In this document: positions 37,255 to 46,795 of the stretch, one piece after another
How positions within the stretch are numbered: position 1 is the first letter of the stretch
How the letters are laid out: every line of letters begins with the position of its first letter
Assembly: GCF_000276665.1 (NCBI RefSeq)
Contig: NW_004955470.1
Location: 3,824,764 to 3,888,763 of the forward strand
Direction of reading: 5' to 3'
Source: Chinchilla lanigera
Taxonomy: Eukaryota > Chordata > Mammalia > Rodentia > Chinchillidae
DNA length: 64,000 bases
Made by a program: the position numbers and the translations under genes
The notes under the pieces: model-generated
What the model was told of the DNA's origin: nothing
The model's database searches: none
The model's input: only the letters and a program-made list of their open reading frames with translations

Positions 37255-37615
37255 CTGTAACTGCTTCATGGCCTTGTAAGTACTTTCTTGACCCCTGAAA
37301 TCATGAGAGTGTAACCAAACATGCAGGATGCCTGACTGTACCAAGCTTTGTGTCATTAATCTAGTCTTATAACCCATGATCGTTAATTTAGCCCTGTAGC
37401 CAATGATCTCACCCTGCTAGCTAATCAGAGGAACTGCCGGGCAGTTCGACCCCACCTCCTTTGTACCTCCTGCTTATGCATCATGTAAAAATGCTGGTCC
37501 ACAAGCACACGGGGTCTGGCTTTTGTTGGAAGTTATTCCAGCCAGGACCACCAGTGTAAAATAAAGCTGTTCACTGCCTCCTGGCTTCCTCAGGTGTCAT
37601 TCCTTCCTATACTCA
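37255..37615 (+). mobile_element. LTR-like sequence with CCAAT, TATA-like and AATAAA
   Basis: Begins about TGTAACTGCTTCATGGCC. It contains TAGCCAATGATC (37398-37409), a TATA-like CATGTAAAAATG (about 37482) and AAAATAAAGCTG (about 37559-37570), in the order and spacing of U3-R of a class I LTR. The 3' end is not clear. It has no ORF of viral type. Confidence 0.5.
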
Positions 37616-37779
37616 GTTTTGCCACAGCACAACGTTGCTCAAAAGCATTTTGGAGACACTCTCTGTTTGTGGCTCACAAAGGAAAACCACATCTTTGTCA
37701 CACCCATCCTCTTCTGTCCCATGGGTCACCCCAACCTCATGACCCCACCAACCCTCAACCTTGGTTCTGGATAGTTGTT

Positions 37780-38320
37780 GGCTGTTCCCCAAACTGGAGT
37801 CACACCAGAAGATAGGTCGCCAGGACCAAGTGTAGGCAATACCACCCTAGGTGTAGGCAATAGCTTGACTATGGGCTAAGGGGCTCTTCCCAGAATGCTG
37901 TAGGCGGTAATTGCTTAGCAGAGACTGAGAGCTCATGGTATATAGGTCGTCACATATTTGTTTTTGAAAATAAATATAGATTCCTTACAAGGACAATCGC
38001 TTGTCCAGTGTGGCTCACACTGATTCCAAGATGGATTTAATTGCTGCAAGGCAGCAAGCAGCCTGCAGAATTTCAAGACCTGGCTTCTGCAAACGTAAGA
38101 GAGTCTCTTGTAACAAGCGGAGTCTCCAGCTTATACCAGGCAGCTCCACTGCAAGCCTTCCCCGTCTCACCATCCATTTCTTCCAATTTCTCTTGCACAT
38201 CACAGCCTTTTAAAACAGCCAGACCAGGCCTGCTGTGTATCTTATTGTATTTCCTGTCCAGTTTCCTCTTTGGACTCTAATTTTCTTTCATGTTGGTAGC
38301 TTTTTTTTTTTTAACAAGTG
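37780..38320. other. Intergenic stretch, partly LTR-like
   Basis: GTGTAGGCAATA is repeated at 37831 and 37850, followed by TATATAGGTCG (about 37939) and GAAAATAAATATAG (about 37966). This might be another old LTR but is too diverged for me to name. No gene is supported. Confidence 0.35.
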
Positions 38321-38540
38321 CTAGTCTTTTCTTTTTCATTGTACATGTTTGTATTGCATAATTATTACAGTTATCATGGGGGCTGCTACATGTACACAAC
38401 ACATCTTAATTCTTCCTATTCCCTCCACCATCCCTTGGACCCCTTTCTCCTGCATTTTTTTCTTCTGTACATGTTTGTGGTACATAATGATCATGTTCCT
38501 TGTAGGAGGAACATGGTGATGTACACAACACGGTATTATT
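38320..38540. repeat. Unclassified repeat, two related halves
   Basis: GTACATGTTTGTATTGCATAATTA (about 38341) and GTACATGTTTGTGGTACATAATGA (about 38467) begin two related halves. Each runs on to a TGTACACAACAC word (38390 and 38521). The family also occurs at 28885. Confidence 0.55.
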
Positions 38541-38689
38541 CCCTTCTCGTCTTGGAAACTTTGAGTCCCTGCCCATGAATCTCTCCAAGCCTTAGACTGT
38601 GATGTGGGATGAAATCCAAGTTCCAAGCCCTAATCATTTTTTCCTGAGGCATCATAGCCTTACCAATTGTGTATCCAAGAAACAACTTC

Positions 38690-38795
38690 TTTCTTTTTTT
38701 TTTTTTTTTTTGGCCATGCTGGAGACTGAACACAGGCCCTTTCACACACTAGGCAAGCCCTCTGCCACTGAGCTACGTACATCCCCAGCCCCGCA
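38690..38795 (-). repeat. ID-like SINE
   Basis: T-run, then ATGCTGGAGACTGAACACAGG ... GCTACGTACATCCCCAGCCCC. Confidence 0.75.
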
Positions 38796-39171
38796 GCTTT
38801 TTAATAAGCTGACAAGCATGACACAGTGCCTTTATGTGCTCATGGCTGTGTCTTTTGGAAGGAAGGTCACCCAACATAAGCTTTCCTTAGAGGCAGACAC
38901 AGGCAGCTACAGACAGACTTAGTGAAGACTTGAGGGCGAACTCCTGCTGGAGCCCAGCTCAGTGGAACGATTGTTGAGCTGCTTGTGTTACCCACTTTTT
39001 CATGCTTCATCTAGAACCCCACCTCTGTCTCTCCTGATAGACCTCTACACTGCTGAACAAGTGACACACAAGCCAGGATGGTGGCCTGGTGGCAGTGCAG
39101 CTGCCATAGCCAGTGCTCCAGGGTTGGAGTAATTTTATATTGCATTTTACCCTGATTAGTAAAATGAGTGG

Positions 39172-39460
39172 GGCCAGGTGTGGTGGTGCACACCTGTAAT
39201 CCCAGCACTTGGGAAGCTGAGGCAGGAAGATCACCGTAAGTTTCAGGCCAGCCTAAGCTACATAGTGAGTTTACGGCCAGCCTGAATAACTGAGCAAGAT
39301 CCTATCTCAGAAAGAAAAGAAAAAAATAAAGTGAGTGGGAAATTTTCAAAATGAAAACTGAGGGGCCAGGGATACAGCTCAGCAGCACAAGCACCTGCCT
39401 AGCAAGTGCAAGGTCCTGAATTCAATTCCTGATACAAAAAAAAAAGAAAAAGAAAAGAAA
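39172..39460 (+). repeat. B1-like SINE and ID-like SINE pair
   Basis: Forward B1 39172-39330 (GGCCAGGTGTGGTGGTGCACACC). Forward ID 39362-39457 (GGGGCCAGGGATACAGCTCAGCAGCAC, A-rich tail). Confidence 0.85.
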
Positions 39461-39542
39461 ACTGGTGATGCTAGTGATACAAATCAAAGGTTTTATAACA
39501 CTGCAGCTGGAATTTAACAGGTGAATCAAAACTGGCAAATCT

Positions 39543-39690
39543 TGCTGGGCATGGTAGTACGTTCCTGTAATCCCAGCATTCAAGAGACTGAGGCAGGAGG
39601 ATCACCATGAGCTTGAGGCCAAACTGAGCTACATAATGAGTTCAAGGCCAAGTTGAACCCCATGCAAAATCCTGTCTCAAAAACAAACAA
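39543..39690 (+). repeat. B1-like SINE
   Basis: GCTGGGCATGGTAGTACGTTCC ... CTGTCTCAAAAACAAACAAAAAA. Confidence 0.82.
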
Positions 39691-39884
39691 AAAAGCAGCA
39701 TAACTTTTGCAACAATTGAGTAGGAACTGATTTGACTTACACCAATAAATTATGTGTTCAGTAGGAAAACAAACGTATGCACAAATGACTTGAAATGTCA
39801 TTGAAGAAAGTATCTAAGAGGCAAGACGTTTCAATACATTTTTATGACCCTGGAAATGGGATCTCTTCTCTCTTATAGCTTTTT

Positions 39885-40042
39885 TTCTTTTTTGTCTTTT
39901 TGAGACAAAGTCTCACTATGCAGTTCAGGCTAGCCTTGAGCTCACTTTGTAGCCTCAGCTGTCCTCAAACTCGCAGTGATCCTCCTGCCTCAGCCTCCTG
40001 AGTGCTGGGATTACAGGCATGAGCCACCATGCCCAGCATCCC
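39885..40042 (-). repeat. B1-like SINE
   Basis: TTTTGTCTTTTTGAGACAAAG ... TACAGGCATGAGCCACCATGCC, full-length reverse copy. Confidence 0.85.
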
Positions 40043-40291
40043 TTATAGCATTTAAATTACTATTCAGAGAGGACACATTCACCTTTGGCATGTATTCAGG
40101 AATATACTACATTCAGAACTTCATTATTTTCACTGACAAACTCTAATGCAATAACTGGATTTCTGGGGTGCACAGTATTATGTCCAGGTGTTCATCTCAT
40201 TTCATCCTCACAGCCTGCCATGCCAGGGCATCCTTGTATCTTTTTAGCTCAGGACGCCAAGGATGCAAGCCCCTGACCACTCTTTTTTTCC

Positions 40292-40470
40292 TTCTCAGTG
40301 CTGGGGATGGAACCTAGGGCCCCATCCATGCTAGACAAGTGCTCTATCACTGAGACCTTTTATTATTTTATTTTGAGACAGGGTCTTGCTAAGCTGCCCA
40401 GGCTGACATTAAATTTGCAATCCTCCTGCCTCAGCCTCTCGGAGTGCTGGGATTACAGGGTGTATCGCAG
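40292..40470 (-). repeat. B1-dID composite SINE
   Basis: The reverse dID part (TCAGTGCTGGGGATGGAACC ... CTATCACTGAGACC) is joined to reverse B1 (TTTTGAGACAGGGTCTTGC ... GGGATTACAGGG). Confidence 0.78.
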
Positions 40471-40479
40471 GGCTGTCCT

Positions 40480-41270
40480 GGCCACCGTTTACTAGGCCCT
40501 TTCTCAGAATTATGCATGTAATGAGCAACTTGGAGGGACAAGGTAATAGTTTTCATTGGGACAAAGAAAGAAACTGCCATGAAAAGGTGATTTTTCTAGG
40601 ATTCGAATTCTTGACCTGCAAGGCAAACCATTCCATGCCCTGCATCTGCCTCCGCCCTTCCAGGTTGCCTTGGAACACGGGGAGCGGAAAACTGACCCAC
40701 GCTAGATGCACACCCTGGGCGAAGCCTTGCATCTTTGACCCAGGAGTCCTGTGTCTTCCGCCAACACCCACGAAACAGGCACAGTAAGTAGCTTATTAAG
40801 CTCGGTCAAATTCCAGACTTCAGCTGTTTGGATGGAAAGGATTTAATCTTGTCATGAACTTGGGCCAGCCAGCCTTGCAGCCATGGTCAAAGGCAGTACT
40901 ATAGCGGCCGCTGAGTCAGCAGGCCCCAAAACCAACATAAATGTCAGCCATGAGGGGAGAGAGCTTTGTGAGTGCTGAAAGCATCTGCGTGTGTGAATGT
41001 AAAAGTAAATGTGAGCCTTGTGTTCTGGGACAGAGCTGCTTTCTCCCTCTACACAACTGATTCATCCTTTACACCTCCAACCCCAGCTGCTTCAAGGAAA
41101 AAGCTGAGCATGTTGGGAAATGTCAGGGAAGAGGGTTCTCCTCCAGGAACCCAAGTTACATCCTCCCGAGGTCTGTGGCAGGAAGTGGTGCTGGGTGAAG
41201 CCCAAGCAAGCTCAGAGCAACCTGAAATGGGTGAGGGGCAGAGAAAGCCCTTACTGCAAGAATCCAGTAC
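40480..41270. other. Intergenic stretch
   Basis: About 0.8 kb with no recognisable repeat or gene. It contains GCGGCCGCTGAGTCAGCA near 40904 (TGAGTCA, an AP-1-type word). I cannot say whether it is functional. Confidence 0.45.
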
Positions 41271-41272
41271 TT

Positions 41273-41360
41273 GACTGGGCATGGTGGTGCACACCTGTAA
41301 TACCACCACTTAGCCTGAGGCTGAGGCAGGAGGATCACCATGAGTTGGAGCCCACAAGGT
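41273..41360 (+). repeat. Truncated B1-like SINE
   Basis: ACTGGGCATGGTGGTGCACACC ... AGGAGGATCACCATGAG; the 3' half is missing. Confidence 0.7.
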
Positions 41361-41479
41361 GTACTTTTAGATACATTGTCCTTGCTGGATTACAATAACT
41401 TTTTCTCTTTCTCTTTTTTCCTTATTGTCTGTTTTTATTTTGTACTTTATTTATATGTGGGGTTTCTCATATAAGAAAA

Positions 41480-41660
41480 AACTTTGATATTTAAGCTTGT
41501 GAATCTAATTTGCTTTACTTAAAATTATGGTCTCAAGGTGCACCCATTTTCCTACAAAGGACTTGTTTATCCTTCGTTAGTGCAGGACAGTACTCCATTG
41601 CGTATGAATATCACAGTTTCTTTATCCATTCATTTGTTGATGGACATATAGTGGCTCCTG
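41480..41660 (-). mobile_element. L1 fragment
   Basis: ACCCATTTTCCTACAAAGGAC, GACAGTACTCCATTGCGTATGAATATC and TTTATCCATTCATTTGTTGATGGACA are antisense L1 ORF2/3' end words. Short and non-coding. Confidence 0.75.
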
Positions 41661-42269
41661 GGGATCTAATTCTCTCTTATTTTCTTCCCCAAGCTGTTAT
41701 TTTCCAGTGTTTGAATTCAGAATCTCAAAGAGGCTGTGGTGTTATTGCTTACAACTCCACTATTTTTCTCTTACTTGCTTTTTCCCCCCACTTGGTAGTT
41801 CATAGATTATTTTCCAAGTTCATAAGTGCACATCTATACCTTCTCTTTTTCTTTCTTCAGAAATCTTTCCCTCTTCCTTCTGCTCTGTGCCTTGGGGCAC
41901 TGGTCCTGGAAACGTACATGAAGCCGCTGTCCCTTGTCCCCTGCCTTCTTGTTGGTTTGGCATAATGGGAAGCATCAGTTGGAGGAAGGAAGTAGGCTTG
42001 AGAGAACCCAGCTGTTTCCTATGGGGTCCCAAAAAGCTGACTACATTTCTCAATTGAAGACCTCCTTTTTTAAAAATTAAACATTCTCTCTACTCAACAG
42101 CTCTCTTCAAGTTCTTGGAACAAACCAGTCCCTCCCACTTACACTCAAGCAGAGAAACCCCAGGAACATGTATCCATCTTTTATAAATCTTTTTGTTCCT
42201 AAGTAAATTCTCCTGATTACCCAGCTTGAAAAATGCCATCAAATCCTGCAGGGATCCTAACTGATACCA

Positions 42270-42578
42270 CTAGATCAAGGATTTTTTTTTTTTTTTTAAG
42301 AAAGGATTTGCCATGTAGTCTAGGCTAGCCTTGAATTTATGATCCTCCTGCCTCAGCTTCCCAGCTGCACAATTATGTTCTCTTTTTTTGTACCTGGAAT
42401 TGAACTCAGGGCCTTACACTTGCCAGGCAGATGCCACTGTGTGGCTGAGCTACATCCCTGGCCCAACTATGTTCAGTATGTCTAGTTCTTCCTTCTATTT
42501 TTCTTTTTTGTAGTGCTGGGGCCAAACCCAGGTCCTTGTGCTTGCCTGTGCTCTACCACTGAGCTATAGCCTTAGACC
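42270..42578 (-). repeat. B1 remnant with nested ID, then a second ID
   Basis: Reverse B1 (42279-42369). Reverse ID (42381-42463) between CAATTATGTTC (42370-42380) and CAACTATGTTC (42464-42474). A further reverse ID lies at about 42505-42578. Confidence 0.75.
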
Positions 42579-42944
42579 TGGAAAATGCTATTTGGAAGCA
42601 GGGACAGATGTGTAGAAATGGGACTGGACAAGAGGGGTGTAATCTAACAGTAACAGCAGGTAGGGAAGCTTTGAAAAGCCTGTCTGTTCAGATTCTTCCT
42701 TTTTTTTTTTCAGAGTCACTTGCAGCATTTCTTTCTCTCTGGAATGGGGTAGGACCTGCTGGAATGAGAATTTTATGACCTACAACTTGGACAAAGGTAG
42801 ATCAGAGAATTTCTTCATTACCAGCTTGAGACTAATGGCTGGGAAAGCTTAGTATAAGAATTCTAGTTTTATGGCTGGTTTTGGAAATAGGGACTCTAAT
42901 TTCTTGTGTTTGTTGTTATTCTTTTCTTTTCTTTTTTCTTTTGT

Positions 42945-43035
42945 TTTCTCTTTTTTTGTACTAATGATGGAATCCAGGGCCTCATGCACACTAGGCAAAC
43001 AGTCTGCCCTGGAGCCATGTACATGCCTAGCCCTG
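42945..43035 (-). repeat. ID-like SINE, diverged
   Basis: TTTTTTTGTACTAATGATGGAATCC ... ATGCACACTAGGCAAACAG. Confidence 0.65.
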
Positions 43036-43336
43036 AAGGAGGTTTTTAATTTCTATGACCCACCTTGCAGAAGAGAAATTCTGCTTCCTGTGACTTCTTT
43101 TGTGGGAGAATGAGGGGTGAAAGATAGGAAGGTGGAGGTATTTAGAGTAACAGTGGTTTAGAAGTATCCAATATCCTTTTGCTCAAAGTATTCAGTATAT
43201 CCAAGTACAATATTTTGGGATATTGCCTTCTGAGCCCCAACATAGGTCAAGGAGCAGAATCAAGGTGATAACATGAGAGATAAATTTCCACAAGATTTTT
43301 ATTGACATAATTCAAAATATAATAATAAATTGAGCA

Positions 43337-43512
43337 CAATTTTTTTTTTTTTTTTTTTTTTTTAGTTTTTTTGAGACAGGGTCTTGTTACATAGTTCAGG
43401 CTGGCCCTGAACTCACTATGGGGCCCACACTGTCCTCAAACTCACAGCAAGCCTCCTGCCTCAGCTTCTCAAGAGCTAAGATTGTAGGAGTTTGCCACCA
43501 CACCTGGAATTG
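43337..43512 (-). repeat. B1-like SINE
   Basis: Long T-run (43340-43364), then TTTTTTTGAGACAGGGTCTTG ... GTTTGCCACCACACC. Confidence 0.8.
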
Positions 43513-43784
43513 TAGTTTGAACTCAAAAAACACATCTGCTGCACGTTATGTGGAGGTCTTGCTTCTTTTACCTTTTGTCGGGTAAAAGTATATTATGGAA
43601 TTTTATATTACTTGGGAGTCAAATAGTCGTTGTACTTCTTCACAGTATGAATTTCACATATAAACACCATTTTGCCTTGTAACTTTAAATTGAATTCATC
43701 AAGAAATAATATCAAGTCTGCAACAAAGACCAATTTCTAAAGGCATTTCGTGTGTTTTTTTGGGGGTGATTGTTCTAGGGTATT

Positions 43785-43885
43785 TGTTTTGCTTGAGGCA
43801 GAGTCTCACTATGTAGTTCAGGCTGGCCTTGAACTCACTGTGTAGCCCAGGCTGGCCTCAAACTCATGATATCCTCCTGCTTCAG
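43785..43885 (-). repeat. Truncated B1-like SINE
   Basis: CTTGAGGCAGAGTCTCACTATG ... CTCATGATATCCTCCTGC; the B1 head is absent. Confidence 0.75.
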
Positions 43886-43975
43886 CTTCCTGGCAATTTG
43901 GAGATAGTGATTGGTGGCAATTCTTCTCATGTAGAAAATGCTTAATATCAATGGTGAATTCAAAAGCAAAACAGG

Positions 43976-44300
43976 GCTAGAAGTATAGTTTAATGGTACA
44001 GTGCATATAAAAGGCCCTGAATTAAATCCCTAGCACCACCAAAATCAATCAACCAAACTTTTTTTTTTTTTGTGGTACTGAGGTACTATGGTACTGAGGA
44101 TTGAGCCCAAGGCCTTAAGCAAGCTAGGCAAGTGCTGTACCGTTGACCTACATTCCTAGCCTCCCTATACTCTTTTCAAAATTTTTATTTTGAGACAAGT
44201 TCTTGCTAAGTTTTCCAGGCCGGCCTCAAGCTTGTGTTCCTCTTGCCTCAGACTCCTGAGTAGCTGGGGTTGCAGGCATGCACTGCCATGCCTGGTTGAA
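43976..44300. repeat. ID-like SINE (+) then B1-dID composite (-)
   Basis: Forward ID fragment 43976-44050 (GGCTAGAAGTATAGTTTAATGG). Reverse dID 44060-44165 plus reverse B1 44180-44300 (TTTTGAGACAAGTTCTTGC ... GGCATGCACTGCCATGCC). Confidence 0.68.
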
Positions 44301-44547
44301 CATGTAGTTTTAAACACCACAAATTCTGCACACTTTGAAGTACCTTTTTTAACCCAACATTGTCATATGATAAGTGAAAAAAATAATAAGAGAATTTAAT
44401 TCTCATTACCCAGATGCACTAATATTCCACACAATAACTTGTGATCTACTTTTCATCACTCAGATTTATAAAACATTCACTTAGAAACTTCAAGTCATTT
44501 TCAGCCAGCAGTCTTTCCTGCTTTACAGGTAAATATATCAGTGCTTT

Positions 44548-44660
44548 CCGGGTGTGCTGGTGCACACCTGTAATCCCAGCACTCTGGGAGGCTGAGGCAG
44601 TAGGCTTGCAAATTTGAGATCTTACTGAGATCTTGTCTCAAAACTAAAAAAAAAAAAAAA
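44548..44660 (+). repeat. Truncated B1-like SINE
   Basis: CCGGGTGTGCTGGTGCACACC ... TTGTCTCAAAACTAAAAAAAA with the middle lost. Confidence 0.75.
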
Positions 44661-44769
44661 AGTAAAAGGTCTCTTTCTGATACTCTGCAGATCCATTTCA
44701 GGAAGCTATTCTGTTGTTATCTCTTAGTACCTGATATGCTTCTTTCAGCCTCCAACGTCCCCGCCCCCC

Positions 44770-45010
44770 GGCCCCCATGGGGGACTGAACCTAGGCTTCC
44801 TCGTGTATTCTAGGCAGGTGCCCTAGCACTAAAGTATATCCCCTCCCTTTTTTATTTGTTAATTTTTGCTTTTTTTTGGGACAGTGTCTATGTATTTTTT
44901 TTGTTTTTATATTTCCATATAGGGTCTCACTAAATTGTCTGTGAGCAATCTCCTGCCTCAGCCTCCAGAGTAGCTGGGATTACAGTAGCTGGATTACCAT
45001 ACAGAGCTGG
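44770..45010 (-). repeat. B1-dID composite SINE
   Basis: Reverse dID (GGGGACTGAACCTAGGC ... CTAGCACTAAAGTATATCCCC), then reverse B1 (ATAGGGTCTCACTAAATTG ... GGGATTACAG). It marks the left border of the ITPRIPL1 CpG island. Confidence 0.7.
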
Positions 45011-45119
45011 ATCTAAGCTTCTTACTCCAAAAGGCAAATGGGGCCTTGCTTGCCACCTCGGAGTAAGAATCCAAGCCAGGTGTTGGGGTGCTATCCTTTC
45101 ACAAAAGTCACTTTGTCGG

Positions 45120-45770
45120 AGAAAAGGGTTGGGGACCACACCTGAGACTGGGTGTGGGGCTAGGAGCAGGCGCATTTGGGGCGCCGGAAACTCCCGCTGC
45201 ACTTTGCTCAGAGGCAGCCCACACGAAGAGGGGCTTTCCCGGGTCGGTTCCTCTTTTGGCCACATGATCCTTTCACCCAAGTTTACAGCGAGTGTGGGTT
45301 CTCTGCGTGCCGAACTGAGTGAGGCCGACAGCACACAAGGAGGCCGAGCAGGGCGAGAGCAAGGTCGCCGACCCGCTCCTCTCCCCCTGGCCCGCGCGAT
45401 CGGGGCTGCGGACGACGCAGAGCCCACGCCAGTCCCAGAGGCCGGGGCTGGGCGGGGCTGGGCGGGGCTGGGTGGGAGGAGCTTTCCAGGCGGGGTGGGC
45501 GGTAGGAACTTGTCTAGGAGGGGAGGGCGGGGCGGGGCGGAGCCGGACGGCGGGGGCCCTAGGAGACGAGCGCCGCGTGGTGGGTAGCAGGGCCCCCTAG
45601 CGCGCGGGCCTGCGGACGCTCGGACGAACATGGTCCTTTCTTCGGAAGAAGAGATCGGGCCCTCTCTCGTGGCTGGTTCGGGCGATGAACCCGGAGCACC
45701 CACCCGGCCGGGAAGAAGGGGGCGGTCAGGCCGAGCTGTCTCTTTAAGACCGTGTTCCTGCTGACACCAG
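45120..45770 (+). promoter_or_regulatory. ITPRIPL1: ITPRIPL1 CpG island and 5' leader exon
   Basis: This is a dense CpG island. Three tandem copies of a GGGGCTGGGC-like unit lie at about 45447-45475, and GGGCGGGGCGGGGCGG (Sp1-type) at about 45525-45541. The leader exon ends at the donor CACCAG|GTGAGAAACC (exon end 45770), which pairs with the acceptor CCTCTGCAG before 46772. The leader contains ATGs at 45630 (44-codon ORF, stop at 45764) and 45685 (20-codon ORF, stop at 45747), both closing before the donor. The transcription start is not determined. The assignment rests on the donor-acceptor pair and position. Confidence 0.6.
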
Positions 45771-46771
45771 GTGAGAAACCTGGCCCCGGGTCCCGGGAGA
45801 GACTCTGAGGAGGGGTGGGGCCTTCGTGTGGTCGGGGTAGGTGGTGAGAGTGGTGTCTGGGCGTGGGATTTGGGGAAATTGTAAATGGGATCGGGGCTCC
45901 GCTTTGAGTCAACGACCCAGGTACCTTGGGAGATTTAGCAGGGCTCCTGGAGGTTTAGCAGAGCCCCTGGCTGCCTCCCGCGGCCCCGGGCTCAGCCCTT
46001 CGTGAATGTCGGTAAGCCCCGTGGCTTGTGGAGGGTTGGGGTGAAGTCGGCAGCTTCAGGCTTGGTGGTGGGTGGGGAGCCTGAGGAACCCCAGCGCCAA
46101 CCCTTGGGCGGCCCTTGGGCACAGGGTTGTGCAGGCACTGTCCTGGGCAAGTGGAGCTGGCAGGTGGGGCATCCAGCAGCTCCCTGGGGACCTCAGAGAG
46201 TATGGAGTGGGCAGCACTGTGCCTCCCTGGAACCCGCAGAGCACAAGGGTGAAGCCGGGCGGTCTGAGGACCGGGGGAGCAGTCAGAACATTGTGAAGTC
46301 ACAGAGGAAGTGAGATGCTGTGGCTGGTTTCTGGGGCTGCTGTCTGGGGACAGGGACTTTGTGGCCCTGACCGTCTCAGTGCTCTGTGCCTGTGGAAAGG
46401 AGCCTCTGGGATCGGATCTGGTGCCCAAAGTGGACTGACTAGTCTGGTGAGGACACCCCGCCACAAGGGTTCCTCAGTCCTTCACTGAAATGAAAACAGT
46501 TCCATGTCCATCCTCCTGAAGCCTGAATGCTACCCACCATGTGGAAGGAAAGCAGTAGTGAGACTGAGTGGCGCATCTCACGGTCTCCTTTGTCCCTGCT
46601 TCCCCAGCAGACCACTCTTGCTCTGCCCAACCCCAGCTCGGAGAGCATTCTGTTCCTCCTGAGTAGCTGGCATCCAGGACTTGGGGTATACCAGGGCTCT
46701 GGGGAGTATGCGCTACAGAGCAGATGTGTCTGGAAGATGAACCCCTGACTCCCAACTTCTTCCCTCTGCAG

Positions 46772-46795
46772 ATGCCAAGGCCTCCATGGCTGTGA
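46772..46795 (+). other. Overlapping upstream ORF at the ITPRIPL1 start
   Basis: The first base after the acceptor AG begins ATGCCAAGG, an ATG with G at +4. It is in a different frame from the ITPRIPL1 ATG and ends in TGA at 46793-46795, seven codons later, overlapping the main start codon. If translated it would compete with the main ORF. Confidence 0.7.

Noticed and set aside
38001..38213. Possible processed pseudogene (ORFs on both strands, ending near an A/T-rich stretch)
   Set aside because: I could not match it to any known protein or RNA, and there is no poly(A) tail or target duplication.
41510..41965. 151-codon plus-strand ORF in the intergenic gap
   Set aside because: The first part is antisense L1; no start context or splice support and no recognisable domain.
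44930..45703. 257-codon ORF on the minus strand across the ITPRIPL1 CpG island
   Set aside because: Its composition is Pro/Arg/Ala-rich from CpG-island bias and its C-terminal end is translated B1 SINE sequence. It has no known homologue and lies antisense to a promoter. Chance ORF.
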